DNA of 64,000 bases from Methanoculleus oceani (GTDB lineage Archaea > Halobacteriota > Methanomicrobia > Methanomicrobiales > Methanoculleaceae), in assembly GCF_023702065.1 (NCBI RefSeq), contig NZ_QFDM01000003.1, positions 186,001-250,000 of the forward strand, written 5' to 3'. This document shows positions 33,261-42,408 of this stretch, in pieces. The translations under genes and the position numbers were made by a program. The first letter of the stretch is position 1; each line of letters opens with the position of its first letter. The notes beneath the pieces are model-generated. The model worked only from the letters and a program-made list of their open reading frames with translations, was not told the DNA's origin and made no database searches.

Positions 33261-33824
33261 TTGACGCTTATCGATGCGGACATCGGATACTGGATCTTCT
33301 CCGGGCTCGCGGCACTGTGGATCATGATTCCGGCATACGTGCCGAACTCAGCGGCCGCACTCTTCGGGGGCGGGACGCCCATCGACCTTGGGAGAACGTT
33401 TTCCGACGGGAGAAGGGTCTTTGGCGACGGAAAGACATACCGGGGATTCTTAGGGGGAGTTCTCTGTGGGATACTGGTGGGTCTCGTCGAGATCTGGGTC
33501 GCCTCCTCGTTCAACCTGACCGCACTTCCCCATCAGACGTTCCTCTCCGTAACCCTGCTTTCAACAGGTGCGCTCCTCGGCGATCTCGTCAAGAGTTTCC
33601 TGAAGCGGAGGCTGGGTAAAGGACGGGGCGAGTCCTGGTTCCTGGCCGATCAGTATGATCTGGTTATCGGTTCCTTCCTGCTTATCCTCCTGATTTATCC
33701 CCAATGGTTGTTTGAGAATATTACCTTACCCATTGCGGTCTGGATCATCGTCATGACACCCCTCCTTCACCGGGTGGTGAACATTATCGGCTATTACATC
33801 GGAGTTAAAGAGGTACCATGGTAA
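33261..33824 (+). CDS. carS: CDP-archaeol synthase CarS
   Basis: A 187-residue integral membrane protein of the DUF46/CarS family, which activates digeranylgeranylglyceryl phosphate with CTP to CDP-archaeol, the precursor of polar ether lipids. Family motifs are YVPNSAAALFGGG near the N-terminus, the GKTYRGFLGG loop, and GDLVKSFLKRRLGKGRGESWFLADQYDLVIG with the conserved acidic residues. Four to five membrane spans are predicted. The only in-frame start at the right position is TTG 33261. It overlaps pyrE by 7 bases and stands back to back with tes. Confidence 0.92.
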   Translation: MTLIDADIGYWIFSGLAALWIMIPAYVPNSAAALFGGGTPIDLGRTFSDGRRVFGDGKTYRGFLGGVLCGILVGLVEIWVASSFNLTALPHQTFLSVTLLSTGALLGDLVKSFLKRRLGKGRGESWFLADQYDLVIGSFLLILLIYPQWLFENITLPIAVWIIVMTPLLHRVVNIIGYYIGVKEVPW

Positions 33825-34330
33825 ACCCAATCGCGACATTGTTACTTGAGAGCGGGGCTATCGAGTTCGGGGACTTCGTTCTCGCATCGGGAGCCCTGAG
33901 TCCCTACTACATCGACATCAAGGCCGCAACAACGAACCCTGCCATCCTTGCGGAGATCGGGAAAGCCATCGCCGAAGGCTGGGAGTTCGATATGGTGGCC
34001 GGGGTGGCGGTCGGCGCCGTACCGATCGCCGTCGCCGTCTCGCTCGCGAGCGGCCGGCCGTACGCGATTGTCAGGAAAACGGAGAAGGACCACGGTAAAG
34101 CCGGGACGATCATCGGCGACGTGAGCGGCAGGAACGTGCTGCTGGTCGAGGACGTGACCACGTCCGGGGGAAGCGCCCTTTACGGTCTTGCGGCGCTGCG
34201 TGCTGCAGGCGCGCACGTCGACCGGGTAGTGACCGTCGTTGACCGTGAAGCGGGCGCTCATGAGGCGCTTGCAGAAAAAGGCGCGTCTCTTCTTGCACTT
34301 GTGCGGGTCAGCGAGCTGCTGGACGGATAA
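33818..34330 (+). CDS. pyrE: Orotate phosphoribosyltransferase
   Basis: A 170-residue enzyme that converts orotate and PRPP to OMP. The PRPP-binding motif is NVLLVEDVTTSGGSALYGL, with the upstream IVRKTEKDHGKAG flexible loop bearing catalytic lysines, and SPYYIDIKAATTNP in the N-terminal hood. Length fits archaeal PyrE. Its ATG lies inside the end of carS, so translation is coupled; purD follows 25 bases after its stop. Confidence 0.95.
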   Translation: MVNPIATLLLESGAIEFGDFVLASGALSPYYIDIKAATTNPAILAEIGKAIAEGWEFDMVAGVAVGAVPIAVAVSLASGRPYAIVRKTEKDHGKAGTIIGDVSGRNVLLVEDVTTSGGSALYGLAALRAAGAHVDRVVTVVDREAGAHEALAEKGASLLALVRVSELLDG

Positions 34331-34355
34331 ACATTTTTTAAGGGCGGGCAAATAG

Positions 34356-35648
34356 ATGGATATGAAAGTACTCGTTGTAGGCGGTGGCGGCAGGGAGCAT
34401 GCAATCACCAGGGCGCTTTCCTGCAACAGTGACATGAGAATATTTTCTGTCATGGCACGCAAGAATCCCGGGATAGCCCGGCTCGTGGAGCAGATGCTCC
34501 TCGAGAAAGAGACCAATATTCAGAAGATAGTACCATTTGCCACCGATTGCGGAGTTGACGCTGCGGTCATCGGGCCGGAGGCTCCCCTTGAGGCAGGCAT
34601 CGTCGATCACCTCGAGGCGGCGGGGATACCCTGCGTGGGGCCGACACGGGCCGCAGCCCGGCTTGAAACGGACAAGGCGTTCTGTCGCCGGCTGATGGAA
34701 CGGCACGGGATCGCGGGGTGCCCGGAATACCGGGTCTGCCACGACCCGGAAGAAGCACGGCGGTTCATCGAGACCTATGACGGCGACCTCGCCGTCAAGC
34801 CCATCGGGCTCACCGGCGGGAAGGGCGTGCGGATCATGGGCGAGCACGTCGACGTGGCAGGGGCGGTCGAGTACGCCCGAGAGATCGGAGGAGATGTCGT
34901 GCTGGAAGAGCGGCTCATCGGGGAGGAGTTCACGCTCCAGGCGTTCGTCGACGGCGAGCACCTGGTGCCCATGCCGCTCGTGCAGGACCACAAACGTGCA
35001 TACGAGGGGGATGTGGGGCCGAACACCGGCGGCATGGGATCGTACTCTCTGCCGGACCACATGCTCCCCTTCGTCACCCGGTCGGACTACGAGAGAGCGC
35101 TCCGGATCATGGAGGATATGGTCGCGGCCATGCGAGCCGAGGGAACGCCGTACCGTGGCATCCTCTACGGCCAGTTCATGAATACCTGCGAGGGGCCCAG
35201 GGTCATCGAGTTTAACGCCCGCTTCGGAGACCCTGAGGCTATGAACGTCCTCTCCCTCCTGGAGTCTGACTTCGCCGGGATCGTCCGCCATATCATCAAG
35301 GGGGACCTCTCGCCGTCGCACGTCCGGTTCGCGAACAGAGCGACGGTCTGCAAATACCTCGTCCCCGAGGGCTACCCGGAGGCTCCGGCGGCCCACGAGC
35401 CGCTCACCCTCGGCGACTACGGCGACGCCCTGCTCTATTACGCAAACGTCGAAGAGAGGGGCGGAAAGCTCTACACCCAGACGTCGCGGACGCTCGCGTT
35501 CGTCGGGAGGGGCGAGACGCTCGAGGAGGCCGAAATGATAGCCGAGAAGGCGGCATCTTCCGTCTCAGGAAGCGTCTTCCACCGCAGGGACATCGGCACC
35601 CGGAAGATCCTCGAGAAGCGATGCCAGCACATGAAGGAGATTGCATGA
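34356..35648 (+). CDS. purD: Phosphoribosylamine-glycine ligase
   Basis: A 430-residue ATP-grasp enzyme for the second step of purine synthesis. [17 protein letters not shown] opens the N domain, [37 protein letters not shown] leads to the ATP-grasp domain, and [17 protein letters not shown] plus [20 protein letters not shown] provide the ATP and metal sites. Two ATGs (34356 and 34362) are in frame; the second fits bacterial starts slightly better. The stop overlaps the argF start (ATGA). Confidence 0.95.
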   Translation: MDMKVLVVGGGGREHAITRALSCNSDMRIFSVMARKNPGIARLVEQMLLEKETNIQKIVPFATDCGVDAAVIGPEAPLEAGIVDHLEAAGIPCVGPTRAAARLETDKAFCRRLMERHGIAGCPEYRVCHDPEEARRFIETYDGDLAVKPIGLTGGKGVRIMGEHVDVAGAVEYAREIGGDVVLEERLIGEEFTLQAFVDGEHLVPMPLVQDHKRAYEGDVGPNTGGMGSYSLPDHMLPFVTRSDYERALRIMEDMVAAMRAEGTPYRGILYGQFMNTCEGPRVIEFNARFGDPEAMNVLSLLESDFAGIVRHIIKGDLSPSHVRFANRATVCKYLVPEGYPEAPAAHEPLTLGDYGDALLYYANVEERGGKLYTQTSRTLAFVGRGETLEEAEMIAEKAASSVSGSVFHRRDIGTRKILEKRCQHMKEIA

Positions 35649-36574
35649 AGAAGGATTTTCTCTCGATCATCGATATCGACGAGTATGAACTTGAGAGCAT
35701 CGTTGCCGACGCAATGCACTTAAAGCGGCTGAAGTGTGCAGGGACCGCACACGAGTACCTCAGGGGAAAGAGCCTCGGGATGATCTTTGAGAAGGCGTCC
35801 ACCCGCACCCGGGTCTCGTTCGAGGTGGGGATGAGCGACCTCGGCGGCCATGCGCTCTTCTTAAACCCCCAGGATATGCAGCTCGGGCGGGGGGAAGAGA
35901 TCCGGGATACGGCACGGGTGCTTGCCCGCTACGTCGACGCGGTGATGATCCGCGCCTACAATCATGCCGCCGTCGAGGAGTTTGCCCGTTATTCGACGGT
36001 CCCGGTCGTCAACGGGCTATCCGACCGCCTGCATCCCTGCCAGGTGCTGGCCGACATCATGACCCTCAGCGAGCGGTTCGGCGACCTCCAGGGTCTCAAA
36101 CTCGCGTGGGTCGGGGACGGCAACAACGTCTGCAACTCGTGGATCCTCTCCTCGGCCCTGACCGGGATGGAGATTGCGGTCGCAAGCCCCTCGCGTTACC
36201 GGCCCGGGAACGAGGTCGTCGGCCAGGCGCGGGCGGCAGGCGGCAGGGTCAGCGTCGTCACGGACCCGGAGGAGGCGGTCCGGGACGCGGACGTCCTCTA
36301 CACCGACATCTGGGTCTCGATGGGCGACGAGCAGGAGCGTGCAGAGCGCCTGCGGGCCCTCAAGGACTACACGGTAGACTCCCGCCTTCTTGCGCGGGCA
36401 TCCCCCGATGCCCTCGTGATGCACTGCCTCCCCGCCCACCGGGGAGAGGAGATCACCGACGAGGTGCTGGAAGGGCCGCAGAGCATCGTCTGGGACCAGG
36501 CCGAGAACCGGCTCCACGCGCAGAAGGCGCTGCTCGTGCGGCTGATCGCCGGCGGGATGCCAGCGGCGGATTAA
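35645..36574 (+). CDS. argF: Ornithine carbamoyltransferase
   Basis: A 309-residue enzyme that carbamoylates ornithine to citrulline. The carbamoyl-phosphate motif [15 protein letters not shown] (STRTR, near residue 53), [12 protein letters not shown] and the ornithine loop [11 protein letters not shown] are all present, as is [13 protein letters not shown] at the end. ATG 35645 overlaps the purD stop by 4 bases. argG lies 3 kb away and carAB 8 kb away, so three arginine-route genes are in the window but in different units. Confidence 0.95.
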   Translation: MKKDFLSIIDIDEYELESIVADAMHLKRLKCAGTAHEYLRGKSLGMIFEKASTRTRVSFEVGMSDLGGHALFLNPQDMQLGRGEEIRDTARVLARYVDAVMIRAYNHAAVEEFARYSTVPVVNGLSDRLHPCQVLADIMTLSERFGDLQGLKLAWVGDGNNVCNSWILSSALTGMEIAVASPSRYRPGNEVVGQARAAGGRVSVVTDPEEAVRDADVLYTDIWVSMGDEQERAERLRALKDYTVDSRLLARASPDALVMHCLPAHRGEEITDEVLEGPQSIVWDQAENRLHAQKALLVRLIAGGMPAAD

Positions 36575-36593
36575 ACCATCTCTGCGGCCGTTC

Positions 36594-36614
36594 CACCCGC
36601 GAGTTCAACGGGTG
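36594..36614 (+). terminator. Small hairpin after argF
   Basis: CACCCG (36594-36599) pairs with CGGGTG (36609-36614) 20 bases after the argF stop. It is short and lacks a T-run, so it is a weak terminator candidate for the carS-pyrE-purD-argF unit. Confidence 0.3.
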
Positions 36615-36671
36615 AAATCGATTATGGCTCTTCCCGACCAGGGCGTCACAGTATCCCCTGGCAGGGGGCCC

Positions 36672-36935
36672 ATGCACGGATTTTTCAGGGCCCTACGCAA
36701 CTCGAACCTTCGGTGCTCAAAATCTGCTCTTACTGGAACACCGCCTATCCCCATGCACGGCTTTCCAGGGGATATCGCCACGCACTGCCCCCGCCCCCGT
36801 GGGAGCGGGGGAGGAGCGCGAAGCGCGGGCGGGGTGGGGGCCAGGTATCCATTATGAGTTGGAGACAGGGGAGGGGACGCGCCCCCTCCCCGTCAGCCCC
36901 TCCCCCATGGCGATACCCCCACGGTCCAGTGTACG
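36672..36935 (+). repeat. Dispersed GC-rich structured repeat, copy 2 (plus partial end)
   Basis: Full copy at 36753-36935, same orientation as copy 1: TGCACGGCTTTCC, GATATCGCCACGCACTGCC, CGCCCCCGTGGGAGCGGGG hairpin, GCGAAGCGCGG, GGGGTGGGGG, GGAGACAGGGGAGGGG, CCCCTCCCCGTCAGCCCC, ATGGCGATACCCCCACGGTCCAGTG. A partial left end (TGCACGGATTTTTCAGG and an ACCTTCGGTGCTC hairpin) lies just before it at 36672-36720, as if two insertions had met. It fills the 3'-3' gap between argF and the 77-aa gene; 36936-37055 shows nothing else. Confidence 0.75.
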
Positions 36936-37055
36936 GGTGAGTCGAAGAAAACTGGGTTCAGTTCATTCTTCTAGGCACTGTCCCGGTTTTCACCGTGCAG
37001 CCCGGGTCATGCCTCACGCGGGAGTTCCCGGCGCGCAAATAAGAAAAAAGTGTAT

Positions 37056-37289
37056 CTATTCCGCGATGAACTCTTTGAGCTGCTCGAAAAGGTACTTCTG
37101 CACCTCTTCGACGACCTCTCTCTTCCCGCGGAACGCAATCAGTTCTCTCGCGTCTCCGTCCATGTTCGCAAACGACATCTTCTGCGACCGCCGCACCACC
37201 TCCACGTCGTACTTCTCGACGACGTCGTAGATCATCCTGCGTGGCACGCCCGGGGGAACAAGCATATCGTAGAGTTCTTCTTCAGCCAT
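37056..37289 (-). CDS. Small protein downstream of methanogenesis marker 14 (77 aa)
   Basis: A 77-residue acidic protein without cysteines or membrane spans. The pattern MLVPPGVPRRMIYDVVEKYDVEVVRRSQ, then NMDGDARELIAFRGKREVVEEVQKYLFEQL suggests a small alpha/beta fold (beta-alpha-beta with a long final helix), similar in outline to ferredoxin-like NIL domains. I do not recognise a named family. It begins 13 bases after the marker-14 stop on the same strand, so it is very likely cotranscribed and may act with it. Confidence 0.7.
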   Translation of the reverse strand: MAEEELYDMLVPPGVPRRMIYDVVEKYDVEVVRRSQKMSFANMDGDARELIAFRGKREVVEEVQKYLFEQLKEFIAE

Positions 37290-37302
37290 CGGTTATCATA
37301 TC

Positions 37303-38799
37303 CTACTTTCCTATTTTGATCCGACGGGACATAATACATGGCCCTCCCCGCACGCCGCCAAGCGGGGCCTTCGGCTTCCCGAGGGAATTCATGCACCGCC
37401 CCATCAGTGCCGCTCCCCGGGCAAGGCCGTCGTCCACGAAGACCAGGTGGTCGTTCGGGGTCTCGTAGAGGTTCCGGTCGGCGATGCCCTCGAGGATATA
37501 CTCGGGCTTCCTCCCCGAGATTGCCGCCCGCCCGGTGAACCCGATCGACGAGTTCGGCGGGACCATCCCTCTCTCGACGGCGACGTCGATGAGCCGGAGC
37601 GCCATCCTCGCACAGACCCGGTCGACGACCTCGGTCAACATGCCCATGCCGTGCTTCTCGTAGATCTCGTGCCCGATTGCCTCGAGATCCGGCATCTCGC
37701 TGCCGTTGACGCCCGAGTCGCACCCGATAAGGGCAACACCCGACCTGTCGGCCACCTCGGCGCAGACCGGGACCCGCCCGAACCTCGTCCGGTCGGGGGG
37801 GACGATCCGGATATCGATGTGTTCGTGGCACCGGTCGGCGTAACCCTCGACGACGGAACGCTTCCTGCCCCCGAACGCGCCTTTAATGCTGTGGTCGCCG
37901 AAGAGGTCGAGGGCCGTCCCCGTCCGGTTCTTCACGAGCCCGGTGCCCCGGACGATCGCATCCGGTATGGCACCCGCAAGCCCGCAGAAGTTCCCGGTCG
38001 TCTGCGCAAACGGATTCGGTTCATCGGGTGCAACATCGCTCGTGACCCGCCCGTCGAGCGTGGTGCCGAAGTCGATGGATATGCAGGGGTTGCGGAAGTC
38101 GACCGGCGTCCACTTGGCGCCCTCTTTGATGCCCGCCATTGCAAGTTCCCCTTCCATCTCGTTTGCCACCATCTCGACGCCCGTACACCCGACCGGCGGC
38201 ACGACGCCAGCCACCGCACCGACGAAGACCACCCGGTCGGCAAACGAGAACTGCCGGAGTTTCGGCGGGAGGTTGTCGATCGACATCGGCGGCGTCATCT
38301 TCCTCGGGGGAACCCCGGCGGCGAGGCAGCCGTTCGCCAGAGCGATGACGAAGTCCCCGACCTGGTCGGGAGAGTCCATCGCCGCCACCACGCCGGTGCT
38401 CCTGACGACGAAGTCGAGATCGTCCTTGATGCTCAGGTGAGCCTCGTTGTGGCACTGGACCAGGGTGTCGCGCACCAGTTCCGTGACCGACTCCCGCGTC
38501 AATTCCGTTCCGTCCAGGGTTGCCCCGAAGACCGTCTCGCCCGGTTTGGGCGGCCGGACGTCGCGGCTCATGGTCACGGTCTTGTTGATGACATAGGACC
38601 TGCCCGTTTCAAGGTTCGTGCCGGTCAGGATGCACTTTGTTGTGGTATTGCCCATCTCGACAGACGCCACGATAAAATAGGGCTTCACCCGGTACTCGGG
38701 AACACCCGCACCCGGTCCGTGGGAGAGCGACGGCGGAGGCGGGCTTTCGACGATATGCGGTGTAGGTTTGAAAAAGCGCTCCAAAAAGCGGGCACACAT
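37303..38799 (-). CDS. Methanogenesis marker protein 14
   Basis: A 498-residue protein found in methanogens. HIVESPPPPSLS and FIVASVEMGNTTTKCILTGTN (ASKHA-like phosphate loop) open it; KPGETVFGATLDGTELTRESV, GCTGVEMVANEMEGELA and CISIDFGTTLDGRVTSD follow, in line with marker 14 as I recall it. The ASKHA pattern suggests an ATPase or kinase-like activity, perhaps in reactivating a methanogenesis enzyme; this is not proven. ATG 38799 is chosen because a GTATAAAG box lies about 32 bases upstream, inside the longer open frame. Confidence 0.88.
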   Translation of the reverse strand: MCARFLERFFKPTPHIVESPPPPSLSHGPGAGVPEYRVKPYFIVASVEMGNTTTKCILTGTNLETGRSYVINKTVTMSRDVRPPKPGETVFGATLDGTELTRESVTELVRDTLVQCHNEAHLSIKDDLDFVVRSTGVVAAMDSPDQVGDFVIALANGCLAAGVPPRKMTPPMSIDNLPPKLRQFSFADRVVFVGAVAGVVPPVGCTGVEMVANEMEGELAMAGIKEGAKWTPVDFRNPCISIDFGTTLDGRVTSDVAPDEPNPFAQTTGNFCGLAGAIPDAIVRGTGLVKNRTGTALDLFGDHSIKGAFGGRKRSVVEGYADRCHEHIDIRIVPPDRTRFGRVPVCAEVADRSGVALIGCDSGVNGSEMPDLEAIGHEIYEKHGMGMLTEVVDRVCARMALRLIDVAVERGMVPPNSSIGFTGRAAISGRKPEYILEGIADRNLYETPNDHLVFVDDGLARGAALMGRCMNSLGKPKAPLGGVRGGPCIMSRRIKIGK

Positions 38800-38985
38800 A
38801 GTAGTCTTTTCCGCGTCTCCCACTTTATACCTTTCCATGCAGTCATACGGTGACCGGGACCCGGAGGAGGGGCGAAACCCCGTGGGAAGTTCTTCTGCCG
38901 GCTCCCGGGACCGCATGCCAGCTTCCGGACAGGGTTTGTTGATTCGGACGGGGTTTGATGGCTGAGGCGTGCTGTTAAGGAGTAG

Positions 38986-39048
38986 TGCCGGAAGCAGTCA
39001 TCGCCGAACGGTCGGTTCGGCCGGTTCCGGCAGAGCCCTTATATATCG
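38986..39048 (+). promoter_or_regulatory. Nested inverted repeat directly upstream of a TATA box
   Basis: TGCCGGAA (38986-38993) and TTCCGGCA (39025-39032) are perfect complements and enclose GCCGAAC (39003-39009) with GTTCGGC (39015-39021). Seven bases later TTATATATCG (39039-39048) forms the promoter of the flavin-binding protein gene. The surrounding genes are divergent, so a terminator is not needed here; an operator is more likely. The remaining part of this 328-bp gap (38800-38985) holds the marker-14 promoter and nothing else visible. Confidence 0.45.
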
Positions 39049-39127
39049 ATAGCACGGATAACCTCATTACCGGACTGGTTGCGGCGTTCCGTCGCGCCCG
39101 TTCCGCTTCCAGGGAGAGGTGAACCGT

Positions 39128-39532
39128 ATGGTTGCGCTTTCAGGTGAGATTAAGGACATATTTACTAAAACCAAAGTCATGCCGATGGCCACTGCGTCGA
39201 AGAGCGGCGTCCCGAACGTGGCGCCGATGGCATCGATCCAGCTCGTCGGCGACGATACCGTCTGGATCATGGACAATTACATGGTAAAGACGCTTGAAAA
39301 CCTCAAAGAGAACCCTGTCGTGGCCCTCTATTTCTACGATCAGGAGACCAAGCGCTGCTTCCAGGTGAAGGGCGATACAGAGATCAAGACGTCCGGCCCC
39401 GATTACGAGAAGTTCCGCGACCAGGTGAGGACGAAGAGCCATAAATACCCGGCGAAATCGCTCATCGTCATCAAGATCACCGACGTCTTCGAATGCACGC
39501 CGGGAAAAGAGGCAGGGAAGAAGGTGCCCTGA
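39128..39532 (+). CDS. Pyridoxamine-5'-phosphate-oxidase-fold flavin-binding protein
   Basis: A 134-residue split-barrel flavoprotein: FTKTKVMPMATASKSGVPNVAPMASIQLVGDDTVWIMDNYMVKTLENLKENPVVALYF broken into the usual strands, with MATASKSGVPNVAP as the flavin-contacting core. Family members bind FMN or F420. ATG 39128 is preceded by GGGAGAGGTG; a GTG three codons upstream is the alternative. The stop is 8 bases from the convergent argG stop. Confidence 0.82.
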   Translation: MVALSGEIKDIFTKTKVMPMATASKSGVPNVAPMASIQLVGDDTVWIMDNYMVKTLENLKENPVVALYFYDQETKRCFQVKGDTEIKTSGPDYEKFRDQVRTKSHKYPAKSLIVIKITDVFECTPGKEAGKKVP

Positions 39533-39540
39533 GCACCCCC

Positions 39541-40728
39541 TCAACACTTCTTGAGATTTTTGAGCAGGCGCGCCTGCAATCCGAAGTAATTCGAGAACCC
39601 GACGGCGTGGTTCTGGTCGATCGTCGTCGAGTCGAAGGAGACGAGATCGTCCGAGTAGAGCGCGGCATCCGAGCTCCGGCCGAGCACCTTCACGCTGCCC
39701 TTATAGAGGCCGATATCCACGGTGCCGCTCACCCGCTCCTGCGTCGTGTCGATGAACGCATTCAGCGCGTAGAAGAGCGGTTCGTGCACGAGTCCCATGT
39801 AGGCGAGCTCGGACCACTTATCGTCGACGATATGCTTGAACGCGAGTTCCGAGCGGGTCAGGACGAGGTGCTCGAGGTCGCGGTGCGCGACAAGGAGGAC
39901 GGTTGCGGCCGGGTGCTCGTAGTTCTCACGGGCCTTCAGACCGAGGATCCGGTCCTCGATCATATCGTTGCGGCCCACCCCGTTCCGTCCGGCGATCCGG
40001 TTCAACTCCTGGATCAGGGCGATGCCGGGGAGTCTCTTCTCGTTGAGGGCGACAGGGACACCCTTCTCGAACTCGATCCGGACCTCCTCCATGGCGTCGG
40101 GGGCATCCTTCGGCGAGACCGTCCAGGCATAGATCTCCTCCGGCGGGTGGAAGGCCGGGTCCTCGAGGTTGCCGCCCTCGATGCTCCGGCTCCAGAAGTT
40201 CTCGTCGATGCTGTAGGGCTTGTCCTTTGCCACGGTCACCGGGACGTTGTGCTCCTGCGCGTAGCAGATCTCCCACTCGCGGGTCAGGTTCATCTCCCGC
40301 ATCGGCGCAATGATGTCGTAGCCGGCGGACCGGAAGATGAAGTCGAACCGGAGCTGGTCGTTTCCTTTGCCGGTGCACCCGTGTGCGATCTTCGACGCGC
40401 CTTCCTTCTCTGCGACCTTCACGATCTCTTCGGCGATCAGCGGCCGGGCGAGCGCCGTGCCCATTGGGTAGCCCTCGTACGACCCGTTCGCCTTGATCGA
40501 GGGGAAGATGCAGTCCGCTACAAACTTCTCCCTGGCATCGATGGTGTAATGGTTGTCTGCAAGCATCCGGCCCTTCTCGGTTGCCCGGGTTATCTCCTCC
40601 TCGGGCTGGCCCACGTCGACTGCAACGGTGACGATCTCGTCGAACCCGTAGTGCTCGCGCAGGAGGGGGATACAGATGGAGGTGTCGAGACCCCCCGAAA
40701 ATGCTAGGACGACTTTTCCCTTTTCCAT
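39541..40728 (-). CDS. argG: Argininosuccinate synthase
   Basis: A 395-residue enzyme joining citrulline and aspartate with ATP. The PP-loop [19 protein letters not shown] (residues 5-23), [14 protein letters not shown] and the citrulline segment near [22 protein letters not shown] are intact. ATG 40728 is used; the ORF continues upstream but the PP-loop must be near the N-terminus. Length is normal. It is divergent from the glycine betaine importer. Confidence 0.95.
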   Translation of the reverse strand: MEKGKVVLAFSGGLDTSICIPLLREHYGFDEIVTVAVDVGQPEEEITRATEKGRMLADNHYTIDAREKFVADCIFPSIKANGSYEGYPMGTALARPLIAEEIVKVAEKEGASKIAHGCTGKGNDQLRFDFIFRSAGYDIIAPMREMNLTREWEICYAQEHNVPVTVAKDKPYSIDENFWSRSIEGGNLEDPAFHPPEEIYAWTVSPKDAPDAMEEVRIEFEKGVPVALNEKRLPGIALIQELNRIAGRNGVGRNDMIEDRILGLKARENYEHPAATVLLVAHRDLEHLVLTRSELAFKHIVDDKWSELAYMGLVHEPLFYALNAFIDTTQERVSGTVDIGLYKGSVKVLGRSSDAALYSDDLVSFDSTTIDQNHAVGFSNYFGLQARLLKNLKKC

Positions 40729-41068
40729 GGTTACTGATCTCCGCGTTCCTGGTTTCTGTCTAACAGACAGTCTGGAGTAATCTACATTGATATGACCTTT
40801 CACCCAATAAAAGAAATGGTATGGACGGGCGCACCGGCAGGAACCCGAACAGTTCCCGGTATTTCCGGATGCAGGGTGATGCCTGAGAGCCGGGGTGCGG
40901 AGGTGTGGAGGCACCCTGCGTGACGGCACCTGCGGCCGTGGAGCCCTTCTGTGCGCCCGGCGGATCGGGATCCGGAAGAATGGACCTTATACGAAGGATA
41001 AGCGGCAAACTGCCATTAAATCGCAGGATAATGGACATGACTCTAATCTATCCTTAAATGCATCGCAA

Positions 41069-41130
41069 AATTTCGGAAAAACTAAAATTCCAATTAATAC
41101 AGGCCTTTTTCCAAAACCCGAAATTATAAG
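41069..41130 (+). promoter_or_regulatory. AT-rich promoter of the glycine betaine operon with inverted repeat
   Basis: AATTTCGG (41069-41076) and CCGAAATT (41118-41125) are perfect inverted arms 41 bp apart; GGAAAAA and TTTTTCC pair inside. The right arm runs into the TATA box AAATTATAAGG (41121-41131), only about 25 bases before GTG 41149, so the transcript is probably leaderless. The region is strikingly AT-rich against the genome. The remaining 340 bases of this gap (40729-41068) show no gene. Confidence 0.5.
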
Positions 41131-41148
41131 GCAGATTAAATAGAAATC

Positions 41149-42408
41149 GTGAAGCAGGAGGGTTCCGTTATTTTTGAGAAGTTACCCATAGAGAACACAA
41201 CATCGTTACAACCAATAATCAGTGTCAGGAGCCTGACAAAGGTATTCGGGCAGAATCCCGAGAAGGCGCTGGAACTTCATAGGTCGGGCCGCTCCAAACA
41301 GGAGATCTACGACGAGACCGGCTCGACGCTGGCCCTCAATAACGTCTCGTTCGAGGTTATGCCGGGCGAAACATTCGTCCTGATGGGGCTCTCGGGGAGC
41401 GGGAAATCAACGCTTCTACGCTGCATCAACCGGCTTATCGACCCAACCGAGGGGGAAATACGGATCAACGGCGAGAATATCGTCGGGATGGGGCAGGATG
41501 AACTCCGGGCGACCCGGCGGCGCAAACTGGGCATGATCTTCCAGAGTTTTGCCCTCCTCCCGCATCGGACGGTTCTCGACAACGTTGCCTTCGGCCTTGA
41601 GATCCAGGGCGTCCCGGCAGACGAACGCCACCGGAAAGCCGAAGAAGTGCTCCAGATGGTGGGGCTCGGCGGCTACGGGGCGAGCATGCCCGGCGAACTC
41701 TCCGGCGGCATGAAGCAGCGGGTCGGGCTTGCCCGGGCGCTCACCAGCGACCCGGATATACTCCTGATGGACGAGGCGTTCAGCGCTCTCGACCCGCTCA
41801 TCAGGAGAGACATGCAGGACGAACTGCTGGACCTCCAGCAGCGGCTCGGCAAGACGATCATCTTCGTCACCCACGACCTCGATGAGGCCCTGAAACTCGG
41901 CGACCGCATCGCCCTGATGAAGGACGGTGCGATAGTGCAGATCGGAACACCGGAGGAGATCCTGACGAACCCGGAGAACGCCTACGTCGAGAAGTTCGTC
42001 GCCGACGTAGACCTCACCAGGGTTCTCTCGGCAAGCGACGTGATGCGCCGCCCCGAGCCGGTTGCCCAGTGCACCGCAGGGCCGAGGGTGGCCCTGCACC
42101 TCATGGAGGAGCATGATATTCCCGGGATATTCGTGGTTACCCGCCAGCGCCTGCTCCGCGGGCGGGTGACGCTCGACGACGCCGCCGATGCCGTCAAGAA
42201 GGGCAAACAGATGACGGATATCCTCATCACCGACATTCCCGTTGTGGCCCCTGATGCATCGCTTTCCGACATCATCTCGCTGATCGTCGAGAGCCCCTAC
42301 CCTGTGGCAGTGGCGGACGACACGGGCAGGCTCAGGGGAGTCATATCACGCGGCGCCATACTCGCCGCTCTGGCACGAAAGGGGGATGAGATTCATGCAA
42401 CTGCCTAA
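41149..42408 (+). CDS. proV: Glycine betaine/proline ABC transporter ATPase
   Basis: A 419-residue ProV/OpuAA-type ATPase. Walker A is GLSGSGKST (80-88), the ABC signature LSGGMKQRVGLARAL, Walker B ILLMDEAFSALDP and the switch FVTHDLDEAL. The extra segment before Walker A (QNPEKALELHRSGRSKQEIYDETG) is diagnostic for the ProV family. Two C-terminal CBS domains (about 285-415; SDVMRRPEP and ITDIPVVAPDASL) would sense ionic strength or a nucleotide. GTG 41149 matches the leaderless promoter. It overlaps proW. Confidence 0.94.
   Translation: MKQEGSVIFEKLPIENTTSLQPIISVRSLTKVFGQNPEKALELHRSGRSKQEIYDETGSTLALNNVSFEVMPGETFVLMGLSGSGKSTLLRCINRLIDPTEGEIRINGENIVGMGQDELRATRRRKLGMIFQSFALLPHRTVLDNVAFGLEIQGVPADERHRKAEEVLQMVGLGGYGASMPGELSGGMKQRVGLARALTSDPDILLMDEAFSALDPLIRRDMQDELLDLQQRLGKTIIFVTHDLDEALKLGDRIALMKDGAIVQIGTPEEILTNPENAYVEKFVADVDLTRVLSASDVMRRPEPVAQCTAGPRVALHLMEEHDIPGIFVVTRQRLLRGRVTLDDAADAVKKGKQMTDILITDIPVVAPDASLSDIISLIVESPYPVAVADDTGRLRGVISRGAILAALARKGDEIHATA

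Noticed and set aside
37447-38853. 468-residue frame opposite methanogenesis marker 14
   Set aside because: Antisense shadow of a complete gene, without domain content.
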